DNA of 64,000 nt. Source: Tupaia tana (taxonomy: Eukaryota; Chordata; Mammalia; Scandentia; Tupaiidae). Within the stretch, counting starts at the first letter, position 1. Each line of letters begins with the position of its first letter. Position numbers and translations under genes: made by a program. The notes below the pieces were generated by a model. That model was given only the letters and a program-made list of their open reading frames with translations. It was not told where the DNA came from and made no database searches. The stretch spans positions 81,974,059 through 82,038,058 of the forward strand of contig JAKSZU010000016.1 of NCBI GenBank assembly GCA_026018925.1, read 5' to 3'. Of the stretch, positions 1 through 10,794 are shown piece after piece.

Positions 1-10
1 GCTGGTCCCA
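1..10 (-). repeat. Head tip of a minus-strand tRNA SINE cut by the window edge
   Basis: GCTGGTCCCA is the standard end of minus-strand copies elsewhere in the window. Only the tip is seen. Confidence 0.5.
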
Positions 11-254
11 CAGAACTTCCTTCTTATTCCATGTGCCTCAGCTCATTGAGACCTACTGGAACGCTGGTGGGGTGAGTTGGGATGTGAGGAGCCTGTGAAC
101 CTGCTGTTCAAGTGCAGGGTCTGAGCCTCCCCCTGCCCTCATCCTAGGTGCTCCAGTGCCTGTCCCTGCACCCTTACAGCTGTTTACGGCCAGAGGTCAG
201 CCCCTCATTGGTGCCAAGTAGTCAGTGTGGAACTTGAGTGCTGTCATGTGACAG

Positions 255-457
255 TCTGCTTGCAGGCCCAGCCTCTATGGTGCAGTCAGAGGGCTGAGCC
301 ATGTGGCTGGCTGCAGGCTTGCATCCCCGGCCCAGTGGACACACCAGGCACATGTGAGTGCCCAGGACCTTCACAGGCTGAATGGCTGCAGCATGACAGG
401 CCCCTACCAAGGCTGCTTTCCTCTCTCATGCACGCGCATGTGCTGTCATGAATAAAA
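255..457 (+). repeat. Old diverged tRNA-type SINE relative
   Basis: It shares with 63262-63455 the order tRNA-like head, CACCAGGCACATGTG-type middle and CTCTCTCATGCACGCGCATGTGCTGTCATGA end. It lacks the CCCTATAG end of tS-L, so it is probably an older subfamily. Confidence 0.45.
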
Positions 458-472
458 AACTTTAAAAATGTT

Positions 473-737
473 GGGAACCAGCAGTTAGCGTAATGGCTAT
501 GTCGCTGGACTCCCACGTAGTCGACCGCGGTTCGCGTCTCGGACCCGGTGTCTTACAACTCACGCCGGGCGCGTGTGCGTGCGTGCCCAAGATCCCGAGA
601 GGAGAATGGAGGAGAGGGGATTGCGGCGTGACCATCCCCCCTGGGGGGTGATTTCTCGCTTTCTGTCTCTATGTCTCTCTCTGTCTGTCTGGCGAGCGCA
701 CGCGCCCTATAGCGAAAAAAACCTCTCCAAAAAAAAA
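473..737 (+). repeat. tS-L SINE, full length, C58 subfamily
   Basis: Box A TAGCGTAATGG. The B box GGTTCGCGTC lacks the invariant A. Flanked by the TSD AACTTTAAAAATGTT at 458-472 and 737-751. Confidence 0.92.
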
Positions 738-751
738 ACTTTAAAAATGTT

Positions 752-874
752 TACAGGTTCAGCATCCTTAAGCCAAATATCCAAAGCGTTAAGCACCAAC
801 CTGATGCCACGAGTAGAAAATTCCATACCTGATCTCATGTGGATCTTACCTGATTTCAAAACACTGCAGTAGAG
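752..874 (+). repeat. Fossil DNA-transposon-like fragment
   Basis: CAGGTTCAGCATCCTTAAGC then CCTGATGCCACGAGTAGAAA recall the terminus of an old mammal-wide DNA transposon of the CAGGTTGAGCATCCCTAATC type. I cannot name the family. The two flanking SINEs are inserted at its edges. Confidence 0.4.
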
Positions 875-1147
875 GGACCAGCAGTTAGCGTAATGGCTAT
901 GTCGCTGGACTCCCACATAGTCGACCGTGGTTCGAGTCCCGGACCCGGCGGCTTAAACTCACGCCGGGCGCGTGTGCGTGCGTGCCCAAGATCCCGAGAG
1001 GAGAATGGAGGAGAAGGGATTGCGGCGTGGCCATCCCCCCTGGGGGGGTGATTTCCTGCTTTCTATCTCTCTGTCTCTCTCTGTCTGGCGAGCGCACGCG
1101 CCCTATAGCAAAAACCTCTCCAAAAAAAGAAAAAAAAAAAAAAAAAA
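875..1147 (+). repeat. tS-L SINE, full length, A58 form
   Basis: GGACCAGCAGTTAGCG head and an intact B box GGTTCGAGTCC. The TSD ACACTGCAGTAGAG is at 861-874 and 1148-1161. Confidence 0.93.
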
Positions 1148-1161
1148 ACACTGCAGTAGAG

Positions 1162-1995
1162 ATAAGTCGCGAAAGGAAGCTTAACTCCTGCTGCTTACAT
1201 TTAGGACCACCTCAGTTCACAATGGTCCATGGTGGAAAAATGGTGGCCTTCATCTTAAACAGACTGCATGTTATAAACAGACTGGTGAGTATCATCCAGC
1301 TACACTGCCTGGTGAGAGAAGCGGCATAAGAAGAGCAGCAAAAAGCTTGTCTTCAAAAGAGAAAGCTGTTTAGTGTTAGAAGAAACAGAAAACAAAATCT
1401 CTTGAAAATAATAGTTGATCAGGACCAGCAGTTGGCGTAATGGCTACGTTGCTGGACTCCCATGTAGTTGACCATGGTTTGAGTCCTTGACCCGGTGGCT
1501 TAAACTCATGCCGGGCATGTGTGCGTGCATGCCCAAGATCCCAAGAGGAGAATGGAGGAGAAGGGATTGTGGCGTGGCCATCCCCCCCAGGAGGTGATTT
1601 CTAGCTTTTTGTCTTTCTGGTGGGCTCATGCGCCCTATAGCAAAAACTTTTCAAAAAAAAAAAAAAAGTCCCACCTTAAGCCCTATGTATGAGAATCTAG
1701 CGAACAAGATAGTTTTCACCTCTTGCAAGGAGCAGTAGTACCAGATCATGACTACATTGAATTGCCAGAAATTCCAGTTGGAGCCTACCAAATATTCTCA
1801 TTAGAAGATACAGCTATTGGTAGAGTTGATCATGAATTACTGACATTAAGGATCGCGAACTCTTAGAATATAGAAATGCCAAAAATCTCTCCACTGATAG
1901 AAGATCACAGTACTCCTGAAAAGCAGACTTTCAGTCTGCTGGACTCATCAAACCAAGTTCTGGAATATTTAACTTAATAAATACCAAAATTCATT
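1162..1995 (+). pseudogene. Possible retrocopy of an unidentified mRNA, split by a SINE
   Basis: 1190-1420 and 1668-1975 contain coding-like stretches in changing frames. One, near 1735-1866, reads DHDYIELPEIPVGAYQ then EDTAIGRVDHELL and meets a stop. I do not recognise the protein. It may be a decayed retrocopy or chance. Confidence 0.25.
1422..1667 (+). repeat. tS-L SINE, full length
   Basis: GGACCAGCAGTTGGCG head, CCCTATAGCAAAAAC end and A tail. It interrupts 1162-1995. Confidence 0.88.
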
Positions 1996-2436
1996 TTAAA
2001 TGCTTCTTTAGAATGTGTGAAACCCTTGAATATTGATATCCTATCAGTTAAAAAAGGTTGTATATAAGTGTCTTGACACAATCTTAAGGACTGTATTAAA
2101 GAGATTTCCACAGACATGAAAGAAAAGGCAGGTGTCTTTTCTCTCATGCAGGGGACTTGGTGGGCTGGCAGCAGCCTGTTCCAAGAGGCCTGCTGTTCCC
2201 TGTTCCAAATCTTGCAGTATTTGAGCTCACCCAGGGACAGAGGTACGGGTGAGTCAGTGATGTCCAAGATTTGTGACCCATCCCTTCTGTTCTTAGCGTC
2301 CATGGCCTCGAAGGATACTAAGCAGGCAGTGCACAGAGCCAGTGTGCAGTGTAGATTCATTCAAGTTGATGTTCTGCTTCGTGGTGGTCAAAGAAATGCA
2401 CATGAAGATAATCAAGTGTCATCTTATGATCAGTGA

Positions 2437-2711
2437 TGGGGGCCAGCAGGTGACACAGTGGTTAAGGTGCTGGACTACCACATGGTCGATCACAGTTTGA
2501 GTCCTGGACCTGTAACTTGAAATGCATGCAGGGAGAGAGAGTGAGTTTGTGTGTGTGTGTCTGTGTGTATGTGTGTGCACGTGCACGCGCAACCAGAATC
2601 CCAAGAGAATGGAGAAGGGATTGCGGTGTGGCCATCCTCCCTGGGGGGTGATTTCTTGCTGTCTCTCTGGTGAGCACATGTGCCCTATAGCAAAAATCTC
2701 TTTTAAAAAAA
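2437..2711 (+). repeat. tS-L SINE, older, with GT-rich middle
   Basis: The head GGGGGCCAGCAGGTGACACAGTGG is of the GTGG type. A (GT)n-like stretch at 2545-2580 is followed by the usual GAGAATGGAGAAGGGATTGC body and CCCTATAG end. Confidence 0.8.
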
Positions 2712-2883
2712 TTAGTGATCAATGGCATCCAGAGTTGGCCCTGTCACCTGTCATCCTCCTTTTACAGAGGCATGGTGTTCATGCCCATTGTCCTGGCAAT
2801 CTCACTTCTGGCAGGTTCAGCCAGAGGAAATAATCCAGATAGGATGTTAGCCAGTGTTGTTTTTCATGAAAGCAACAAGCAGT

Positions 2884-3064
2884 GTTATTTTTTTTTTAAT
2901 TTTATTTAACTTTATTTTTTAATTTATCTTATTTTAATTTGACCAGATAGGGACAGAGAGAGAGAGAGAAAGAGATGGAAAGTGAGAAAGCAAGCTGCCA
3001 AGTCCGAACCACGGTTGGCCATGTGGGAGTCCAGGGCCCTTCCACCACACCACTTGCCGGCCCC
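2884..3064 (-). repeat. tS-S SINE
   Basis: Minus copy: T-rich tail, AATTTGACCAG, GAAAGTGAGAAAGCAAGC, head CCGGCCCC. TSD AACAAG(C/T)AGT on both sides. Confidence 0.85.
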
Positions 3065-3249
3065 AACAAGTAGTATTCTTATGCCTTGGAAGCTGGAGAA
3101 AGTGCACGTGACACAGTGTGCAGTGACTGAAAACTGCTGTGACAGCAGCTACAGGGAAGTACGGGCGCCTGTGCACAGACTGGCGGGGCGAGGCAGAGAC
3201 TGGCTGCACCAAGATTTCAGGTCGAGTAGCTGTGTTTTCCTTCAGGTTT

Positions 3250-3835
3250 TGTTTTAAACGTAAGTTTTATTGAGGTTAACATTCAGTTTACCCGTAAGTG
3301 CATGCTTCACTGGTTTTTGGTGTATTCACAGAATTGATCAACTATCCTAATTCCGTTTCAGAATAGCCAGCCCCAGGCAGCCACAAATGTCCTGTCTTTG
3401 TGGTTTGCCTGTGCTCACGTTGCACATGAGACTGCAGCATGTCTCGTTCGCTGGCTTCTCACTCTGCACATTTTAAGGTTCATCCACGTTGGAGCCCGAT
3501 CACTGCCTCGCTCCTCTTCATGGCTGAATAATATTCCATCATGCAATGAGTTTGTATCTATCCATTCACCCATCGTGCACCTCTGGGTTGCTTCCACTCT
3601 GGGACTGTTACAAGTAGTGCTGCTATGAATGCTGTGCGCACATCTCTGTGTGGGCGAAGTGTTCCTTCCTCCTGGGAACATGCCTAGAGGTAGAATCGCT
3701 GGGTCAGTGTTACTACAGGAGTAACCTGAGGAGCTACACATTTTCTCCGCCCCCAGCAGCACTGAGCATTCTGGTTCCCACAAGGCTTGTTACTGGCTCT
3801 CTTTATTTCAGTCATCTTAGTGGATGTGAAACCTT
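3250..3835 (+). repeat. L1M 3' region (old LINE-1)
   Basis: TTTATTGAGGTTAACATTCA, GGCTGAATAATATTCCATCA, AATCGCTGGGTCA and CATCTTAGTGGATGTGAA follow the order of old L1 3' sequence. It resumes after the SINE near 4072 (CACTTCGTTATGGTTTTTCA). Confidence 0.8.
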
Positions 3836-4072
3836 GGGACCAGCAGGTGGCATAATGGTTACGTCAGTGAACTCCCACGTAGTCGACCTCGGTTTAAGTC
3901 CCAGGCCTGATGGCTTAAAACTCATGCTGGGCATGTGTGCATGTGTGCCCGAAATCCTGAGAAGGAATTGCGACATGGCCATCCCCCCAGGGGGGTGGTT
4001 TCTCACTTTCTGTCTCTATCTCTCCAGCCAGCACACGTGCCCTATAGCAGAAATCTCTCAAAAAGGAAAAAA
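3836..4072 (+). repeat. tS-L SINE inside L1M
   Basis: GGGACCAGCAGGTGGCATAA head and CCCTATAGCAGAAATCTCTC end. It splits the L1M fragment. Confidence 0.87.
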
Positions 4073-4182
4073 GAAATCGCACTTCGTTATGGTTTTTCAT
4101 TTTCAGCCAGCACACATGCCCTACAGCAGAAATCTCTCAAAAAGGAAAAAAGAAATCGCACTTCGTTATGGTTTTTCATTTT
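4025..4182 (+). repeat. 79-bp tandem duplication across SINE tail and L1 flank
   Basis: Units 4025-4103 and 4104-4182 differ at about two sites (CACGTG/CACATG, CTATAG/CTACAG). Each holds the last 45 bp of the SINE plus 34 bp of flanking L1. Confidence 0.93.
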
Positions 4183-4221
4183 CCTTATGAGAAAATGTTT
4201 ATGTGGTTTTTGGCCATTTGG

Positions 4222-4467
4222 GTTTTTTTGTTGCTATAGAAAAACTATAGTTGTCACTCACTGGAGAGAGTGAGAGAGAGGGAAAGTGAGAAATCAATCC
4301 CCCTGCACCTCCATGGCCATGCTGCGGTCCCTTCTCTATCTCTTCTTGGGATTTGGGGCACACGTGCACATGTGCCTGGTGTGATTTTCAAGCTGCTGGG
4401 TCTGGGACTTGAACTACAGAGAACTGTGGGATCTGGCTGCCTTAACCTCCATACCACCTGTTGGCCT
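4222..4467 (-). repeat. tS-L SINE, diverged
   Basis: Minus copy with GTGAGAAATCAATCCCCC, the GGGATTTGGGGCACACGTGC body and the CACCTGTTGGCC head. Confidence 0.75.
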
Positions 4468-4698
4468 TGACCATTTATCTTTTCAGGAATATCTCTTTAA
4501 ATCCACTACCCATCTTTAAACTGGGTTGTCTTTGTGTTACTGAGTTGTAGGAGCTCTGATATATTCTAAATATCACAGATGTAGGATTTGTAAAATGCGA
4601 TATGGTGTCATAGGAAATTGCTGCCTTGAAGTTTTTCATTTAGATGATTTTTAAAAATTCTTTTGCTTATGCTTTTGGCACCCTAAGAAACTGTTAGG

Positions 4699-4785
4699 CC
4701 AGCTCTGTGACCTTGTACTTAAGGGGCCCAAATCCTCACATGGCTGACCTCTGTTACAGTCCCTGCCCCTGCGGCTTGAAAAACA
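4699..4785 (+). repeat. tRNA SINE head fragment, diverged
   Basis: GCCAGCTCTGTGACCTTGTA then CCTCACATGGCTGACC and GCGGCTTGAAAA follow the head layout, with the 3' part missing. Confidence 0.5.
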
Positions 4786-4790
4786 GCCCA

Positions 4791-4912
4791 GGGGCCAGCA
4801 GGAGGCATGGCGGTGAAGGTGCTAGAATCCCACAGAGCGGACCACGGTTCAAGTCCCAGACCAGGTCACTTGCTTTCTCACTTTCCTTCTTTCTCCGGTC
4901 AGATTAATAATA
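4791..4912 (+). repeat. tS-S SINE
   Basis: GGGCCAGCAGGAGGCATGG head, CACGGTTCAAGTCCC B box and CTTGCTTTCTCACTTTCC. The tail is short. Confidence 0.78.
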
Positions 4913-4917
4913 ATAAT

Positions 4918-5184
4918 GGGGACCAACAGATGGTGTAATGGTTACACCACTGGACTCCCACATAGTCAACCACAGTTCAAGTCCCGGATCTAGCGGTTTA
5001 AAACTCATACTGGGTACGTGTGCATGTGTGCCTGCCCTAGGTCCTGGGAGGAGAATGGAGAAGGGACTGTGGCATGGCCATTCCCCTTGAGGGGTTATTT
5101 TTCACTTTCTGTGTCTCGGTCTCTGTCTGGCAAGCACACACACCCTATAGCAAAAATATCTCTCTAAAAATAATGATAAACTAA
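4918..5184 (+). repeat. tS-L SINE
   Basis: GGGACCAACAGATGGTGTAA head and CCCTATAGCAAAAATATCTC end. Confidence 0.87.
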
Positions 5185-5209
5185 ATGGGTAATTCTTTAA
5201 AAAAAAAAA

Positions 5210-5377
5210 AAAAAGACACTCCAGGTATGTGTGTGTTCAATCACCCCAAATCCCTCATAGGAGGAAAGAACTACAGTGTGACTATTCTCCATGGAGAGTG
5301 CCCCCCCCTCGTCCTCTCTGCCCTTATCTGGTGGCACATGCACACTCTATCCTTCCCCACCCCCCCCCCAAAAAAAG
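5210..5377 (+). repeat. tS-L 3'-half fragment, very diverged
   Basis: GGTATGTGTGTG, TCTCCATGG and GGCACATGCACACTCTATC keep the order of a tS-L body. The head is missing and poly-C/poly-A runs are present. Confidence 0.4.
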
Positions 5378-6726
5378 GCTGTTGTCTAATCTAAAGTCAT
5401 GAAGATTTATGCCATTGTTTTCTTCTAAGAGTTTTATTGTTTTAGCTCTTTGATCCATTTCCTTCCGGTTTCCAAACTCATGTTATAGTGGAATCCAGTA
5501 GCTTAGACTCAGTCCCTCTGGCCCTGCCCTTGATTTGTGAGATTGACTATTTCAACTAATGAGCTGCAGGCACCTCCTCCCCACGTGGTCTGATCCTGCT
5601 CCAGAAGGGCTATCCTGGGAGAGCTACTTTAAGTATGCTTTACCACTGTTGAGATTTTCTTGCTAGTTCATATATTTCAATTTGAAAAAGTAATTTGAAT
5701 TAGTGTTTTATGATGCTAAGAGTGAGAGCAAGGTACTCAGGGCATGTGGTGAAAGGAGGCTGGGTGTTCCACTTCTTGCTTCCACCCCCCTAAACAAGGG
5801 GAGTAAAGCAAGCCACAGCCCTTCCCAGGCTGGCTCCTTTGGATGCCTCACACATGGAATGTGGGTCAGATCTGTTGCTGGTATGGCGAGGACATGGTGT
5901 GAAGGGGACACAGCGTGGTCCTCAGGGTGCTGACACTCTTGGGGGACACAACATGAGTCAGGAACTGGGGTTTGGAGAACTGGTTAGCGATGTGATGGCA
6001 AAGTGGTGGGCAGCCAGAGAGAGGGCATACGAATAAGAGGTGGGCTGGGACTCGGCACCCAAGGCTGGGCCCAGCACCACTGAAAACACTGCTTGTCCTT
6101 CCCCAGAAACAGCTCCCAGAACCTTGCCTATATCCTTTCCAGCCAGGCCAGCAGCTGACGGAGCCTCACCTATCTCCCTTTTCTGCCTCCCTCACCAGTG
6201 ATCTGTGGTAAGATCTCCCAGAGCCCCCTCCCTGGACCACAGCAGCCTCCGGCGGAGTTGAGCCCACTGTCTCCTCCATCCATGGGTGTCTTGTGCCCTA
6301 CACCTTAGGGGAGGGAAGGACCCGGTGCCACACAGCTCCTGTGGAAAGCCCCAGAGCAGCCTCAGCCTCGCAGGTTAGGTCCTTACCCTCCACTTCCAGA
6401 TGAGAGAGGATGGAGGATGGCGGCTCTGGGCTGTGCCATCCCTTAGGGAGATGAGGCGTCCCAGTGCATAGAGGAGCCCTATGGACGCCCTCCCAAAGAA
6501 ACTGCTGGCCGCACTTGGAAGACCTGCCTGGAGAAAAGTAAAAGGCACCTGAGCTCAAGGGCAGGGGACAGCTGAGACTGGTGAGAGGAGCCGGGAAGCT
6601 GTGTGTGGGCTCCAATGAGGGCGACCATGTGCCTTGCACAGCAGTCCTCACTGCCGCAGCCCAGGGCCCAAGTGGGAGGGAAGCAGGCTGGCTGGGGACT
6701 CAGTTCCTGTCTGGGTTTCCTTCCAG
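5378..6726 (+). other. CDIP1: CDIP1 5' intron, low-repeat segment
   Basis: No SINE or gene recognised. It may contain a noncoding CDIP1 exon, but nothing in the sequence fixes one. Confidence 0.5.
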
Positions 6727-6831
6727 GTCCAGGAGAAACAGCGAAGATGTCTAATGAGCCACCCCCTCCTTATCCTGGGGGTCCTACAGCTCCCCTTCTA
6801 GAGGAGAAAAGTGGAGCTCCGCCTACCCCAG
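6727..6831 (+). CDS. CDIP1: CDIP1 coding exon 1 (start codon at 6747)
   Basis: The acceptor TTCCTTCCAG ends at 6726. Twenty bases of 5'UTR precede the ATG at 6747, in the context GCGAAGATG. The donor CAG|GTAGGG has its GT at 6832. The exon ends in phase 1, leaving one G of a glycine codon. Confidence 0.93.
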
Positions 6832-8122
6832 GTAGGGTCCACCGTTCCTGAAGATCCCTGCTGCAGCTCCCCTGATCGTGCTGAGCGCCTCTTTCTGCTT
6901 CTGTCCAGGTCGCACCTCCCCAGCTGTGATGCAGCCCCCACCAGGCATGCCCCTGCCTCCTGCAGACATAGGCCCCCCACCCTACGAGCCACCAGGCCAC
7001 CCAATACCCCAGCCTGGCTTCGCCGCCCCCCACATGGGTGCAGATGGCGCGTATGTGCCTCCAGGTGAGCTTGGGAAGGGTCTATGGGAGCAGCAGGCTA
7101 TCTCGACTGCATCCAGACTTTGCTACAGGCAACTGGTCAGTATGTGCCAGCTTCTGCTATAGGAGGGCCACTGATGTCCCCAGCCAGCCCTGGCTCTGGG
7201 CCTAGTTCCAGCCATGTATGTGCGTGGTCTGTGGCTGTGGGATGGTGGCCCCTGGTAAGGCTCTTGCAGGCTTGTCCTGAGGAGGGTCAGCACAGCTGCT
7301 CCCCTCCAGGGCTCCTGCTTGCCAGCAGCTTTTCAGGGGGACTACTTGAGATGGAAAGGGGCCATGGGTCAGGTGGGCACACCAGAATCTGTCCAGGTGG
7401 GCACTGTGGGCAAGAGTTTGAGGCTACGCCCAGTTCCGCATGCCAGAGGCATGGAGAACAAATACAACCAGTGAGACCAAGGGTGAGAGAGACTGGGCCA
7501 TGTCCCCAGTCTTCCGTGGAGTAGGGGTCAGGAGGGGCTGAGAGGATGTGGGTGGTCATCTTGACCCAGGTCCCTGGCCACAGGGGCTTTGTGGTCATTT
7601 CATCTGGGGCAGGCAACAAGCCAGTCTCCTCTCTGTTTCTTCTGCCGTTCCAGGTTACTACCCTCCCCCAGGCCCCCACCCGCCCATGGGCTACTACCCA
7701 CCAGGGCCCTACCCACCAGGGCCCTACCCTGGCCCTGGGGGCCACACGGCCACAGTCCTGGTCCCTTCAGGGGCTGCCACCACGGTGACAGTGCTGCAAG
7801 GGGAGATCTTCGAAGGTGCGCCTGTGCAGACAGTGTGTCCCCACTGCCAGCAGGCCATCACTACCAAGATCTCCTATGAGATTGGCCTGATGAATTTCGT
7901 GCTGGGCTTCTTCTGCTGCTTCATGGGGTAGGTGGCGAGGGCTCGTGTGGGGCTGCAGGCTGTCTCTTCCCGCAGGCTGCAGGCTCACCGTCTCCCCATC
8001 TCTGACACAGATGCGATCTTGGCTGCTGCTTGATCCCCTGCCTCATCAACGACTTCAAGGACGTGACACACACGTGCCCCAGCTGCAAAGCCTACATCTA
8101 CACGTACAAGCGTCTATGCTAA
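6747..8122 (+). CDS. CDIP1: CDIP1, cell death-inducing p53 target 1 (LITAF-like), complete coding region in four exons
   Basis: Coding exons 6747-6831, 6909-7064, 7654-7927 and 8011-8122 sum to 627 nt, which is 208 codons plus TAA, the length of the human protein. All introns are GT-AG. The N-terminal half (residues 1 to about 110) is proline-rich, starts [12 protein letters not shown] and carries two PPPY motifs, the type of site used by WW-domain partners. The C-terminal LITAF/SIMPLE domain has VCPHC near residue 140 and CPSCK near residue 195, the two halves of a zinc site. They flank a hydrophobic, cysteine-rich segment ([20 protein letters not shown]) that in this family inserts into the cytosolic face of late endosome/lysosome membranes. 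Family knowledge: a p53-induced pro-apoptotic protein linked to TNF signalling. Upstream noncoding exons and the promoter are not recognised and probably lie partly left of the window. HMOX2 faces it from the right. Identity is very secure. Confidence 0.97.
6909..7064 (+). CDS. CDIP1: CDIP1 coding exon 2
   Basis: The acceptor TGTCCAG ends at 6908 and the donor CCAG|GTGAGC has its GT at 7065. The 156-nt exon enters and leaves in phase 1. It encodes the proline-rich segment with the second PPPY ([10 protein letters not shown]). Confidence 0.95.
7654..7927 (+). CDS. CDIP1: CDIP1 coding exon 3
   Basis: The acceptor GTTCCAG ends at 7653 and the donor ATGGG|GTAGGT has its GT at 7928. It encodes the last proline/tyrosine repeats ([18 protein letters not shown]), then the first half of the LITAF domain with the CPHC zinc ligands and most of the membrane-inserting segment. 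Confidence 0.95.
8011..8122 (+). CDS. CDIP1: CDIP1 last coding exon
   Basis: The acceptor CTGACACAG ends at 8010. It encodes [15 protein letters not shown], then CPSCK, and ends YKRLC followed by TAA at 8120-8122. It completes the zinc site. Confidence 0.96.
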
Positions 8123-8542
8123 CGGAGCTGGGACTCAGACTCCCTGCCTGTCGGTCTGACCCCTGTGCTTTGCTCCCCATGCTCAGTGGTTGCTTCCCCA
8201 TTCCCACTTGGGGGTGGAAGCCATGCCCCCGTCCCCTGGAAGTCTTGTCCTCTTTGCTCTGCCCTACCCTGAGCATCTGACTCTTGCAGCAAAAATGCTG
8301 CTGGATTTAAGGCCAAGGGTCAGTGGGGTGGCACTGAGCTAGTGTGTGGCCGGTTTGCTTGGCACTTGTGATCAGGAAGATAAGCTGGGGAGGATCTCCC
8401 ACCAGGGTCCTCACTGCTCCTTTTCTGTACAAGGTTCAAGTTCAGTCCTGACTTTCTCTCTGGGATCAACAGCAGCCAGTTCTCCCCCAGGGGCCTGCAC
8501 TGGAGCTATGCCTGGAGTTAGTTGCTTTTGACCTGTTGGGGT

Positions 8543-8548
8543 AATAAA
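8543..8548 (+). promoter_or_regulatory. CDIP1: Proximal polyadenylation signal AATAAA of CDIP1
   Basis: Canonical AATAAA about 420 nt after the stop codon, followed within 25 nt by a GT-rich stretch (GTCTGGAGTTGGGTGG). Confidence 0.6.
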
Positions 8549-9348
8549 GGACTCGTCTGGAGTTGGGTGGACCCCAGCAGGAAAGGGCCTAGGGCTTGGA
8601 CTTGTTTCTGGGGTACTTAGCCCCTCTAGGGTGCTGGAGGCAAGGCATGGTGGTCAGAAGTAATGGCTGCCAATTCCAGCCATCAAGACTCTTGGGTATC
8701 AAACCAAGACCTTGGACACCCTGTCCAAGAAAGAGCACCTGGCGTGATGCAGAGGATACTGGCAAGTGGTCAGGCCCTAGGAGCCAAAAAGGGCCTCGCC
8801 CCTGCCTAGCTCCTTTTGAGTGTGTATGCAGACCCCCTTTTGGCCCACACCTCTGTGAACCCTGTATTTCCTGGGGCCAGGAGAAATGCCTTTGAGCCTA
8901 GCCTGTCTGTTTACCCCGTGTTGTCCTTGAGTGGGGTGCACCTCTGCCCGGTGTCTGGTGCGTCCTTGTTGGGACAGGAGATGGCAGAGAGGGGGCCTCT
9001 GCAGGTGCCCTTGGATCTGTAGCCCCTCATCATCAAGCCTCTTCCCAGTGAGCGCCGGGTCCCTGGCTGCAGCTGACTCGCTGTCGCTGTGCTTGCGCAC
9101 ACTGGCACTGCTGTAGGAGCAGCTGCAGAACTGGGCTGGGCCTAGGAAGGCACAGCCCTGAGGTGGAGTGCCCTGGTGGACGCCAGCCCGGCCCTAGACC
9201 CAAGCCCAAACCTGTATTCCGAGTGGTTTGTCTGTGAACCTGCTCACTGGACCGCTATACCCTGCTGCCGTCCCTTTCCTGGTCTCGCACTGCCACTGCA
9301 TGGCCTCCTGTCACTGTGAATCGTGGCTGGTCTCAGTTTGTAGTTCTC

Positions 9349-9354
9349 ATTAAA
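9349..9354 (+). promoter_or_regulatory. CDIP1: Distal polyadenylation signal ATTAAA of CDIP1
   Basis: ATTAAA in the context TTCTCATTAAATTGGCACTG, about 1.23 kb after the stop codon. Probable main 3' end. Confidence 0.55.
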
Positions 9355-9370
9355 TTGGCACTGTCACTCC

Positions 9371-10794
9371 CCTGCCCTGGGCCTCTGATCTCTCGCCTGG
9401 CTTCCTTGTTTTTTGCGGGAACAAGGGTGGGGCCTCAGGTGTCCACCTGCAGGGCAGGGGCAGCGTCCTCAGGGTCTCGCACATCTCAATTCTTACGTAG
9501 TGCCAGCTGCCCAGGGACAAGGCTGGCTTTAAGGACCTAATCAAGCCACAGCAGAGGACTGACCCTGGGGATTCCAGCTGTGACCAGGTTGGGTCACGAG
9601 TCAGCTGCAGCAGTGGCTGGAAGGTTACTCCTGCATCTGCTCTGATACTGGTCTCACCTGTCTGCTCCAGGGTGTCCCCCCTGGGGATCTGCGACTGGAG
9701 CTCCCAGGTTTGAGCTCAGCACTCTGACCCTGCACATAGGCAGGTGCTCTCGTTCCCTTAAGCAAGCCAGAGCCAGAGCTGAGGCCTTCAGGCTGAAGGT
9801 CAGCAGTCCCAGTGGGTGCCTGGGCCCTGGGCCTGCCCCCTGAGCCCACCAACTTTTCTGAACTGTGAAGGCGGCAACTCAGGCAGTAGTTTAAAAAGAG
9901 TTTCCCTACTGTGTAATCCTTTCTTGGACAACTTTTACAGATCCTTAGTATATGAAACAGGTAATAGATTCCTATCAATAAAAATATTTAAGTTCACATT
10001 TCTATTTTAGACAATGAATTATTTAAATACAAATGTATGCTTTTTAATCCTTATTGGTAAAACAAGACTCTTCTAAGAAAGAAACCTCCAAAGTACTTTG
10101 TAGTTAGGAAGTTCCAGGACCAGGTAAAGAACCTTTGTGCAGGTTGGAGGGACAGTCTGGAGACAAAGGGTGCTGGGAGGTAATTGACAGGTTAGGGAGC
10201 ACTCAGGGCAGGAGGCACAACAGATGCCGTGAAGGCATATGTCCACATAACACACAGACATGCCCTTGCTCCTGAGGGACTGTCCTCCCCCCTGGGCTAC
10301 GGGGACCACCGGGGCCAGGAAAGAGGGAGGAAGCGTGCAGAGTCCACTTTATTGAGTGCTATAGCATTCACACAGGTCCGAGGAGGAGGCATATCACAGA
10401 GAACAGACCTTGGGGATTTCTGGTGAGAGGGACGAGCTCTCAGAGCCTCTGAGACATGAGAAGGGCCTGGCTTCTACCAACCTCCACTCCCCACCCCCAG
10501 GCCCTACAAAAGCCCAGAAATTGAGCAGCATCCTGGCGAGGCCCCCTCCTCCCACAGAACCACAGAACCAGGGAAAGAATGCTATTCAAGTGCAGAAGAA
10601 CAGGACGAGCAGAGAGTAGAGTGTCAGAGAGCAGAGTGTTGGGCTCAAAGGTGTGGGACCCCTGGCGGAGGTGGGGCAGAGGCCTAGGACCACCAAGCCT
10701 GGCTGCACTGTATTACCTGCTTCTGAGGTGACAGCCTGTGCCCAGCACGACATCTGGCCCACAGAGAGGACGCTGTCAGGCGGGGCTCTAACAT
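9371..10794. other. Convergent intergenic space between CDIP1 and HMOX2
   Basis: About 1.4 kb separating two 3' ends. I see no gene, no young SINE and only short A/T-rich stretches (9890-10070). It is unusually free of SINEs for this window. Confidence 0.6.

Larger units (their letters stand above)
8123..9370 (+). other. CDIP1: CDIP1 3' untranslated region
   Basis: Non-repetitive sequence between the stop codon and the distal polyA signal at 9349. A proximal AATAAA at 8543 would give a shorter 3'UTR of about 440 nt. The absence of SINEs here, against their density elsewhere, fits transcribed and constrained sequence. The exact cleavage site is not determined. Confidence 0.7.

Noticed and set aside
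7084..7524. A 146-codon frame in CDIP1 intron 2
   Set aside because: It lies between exons with good splice sites and shows no known domain.
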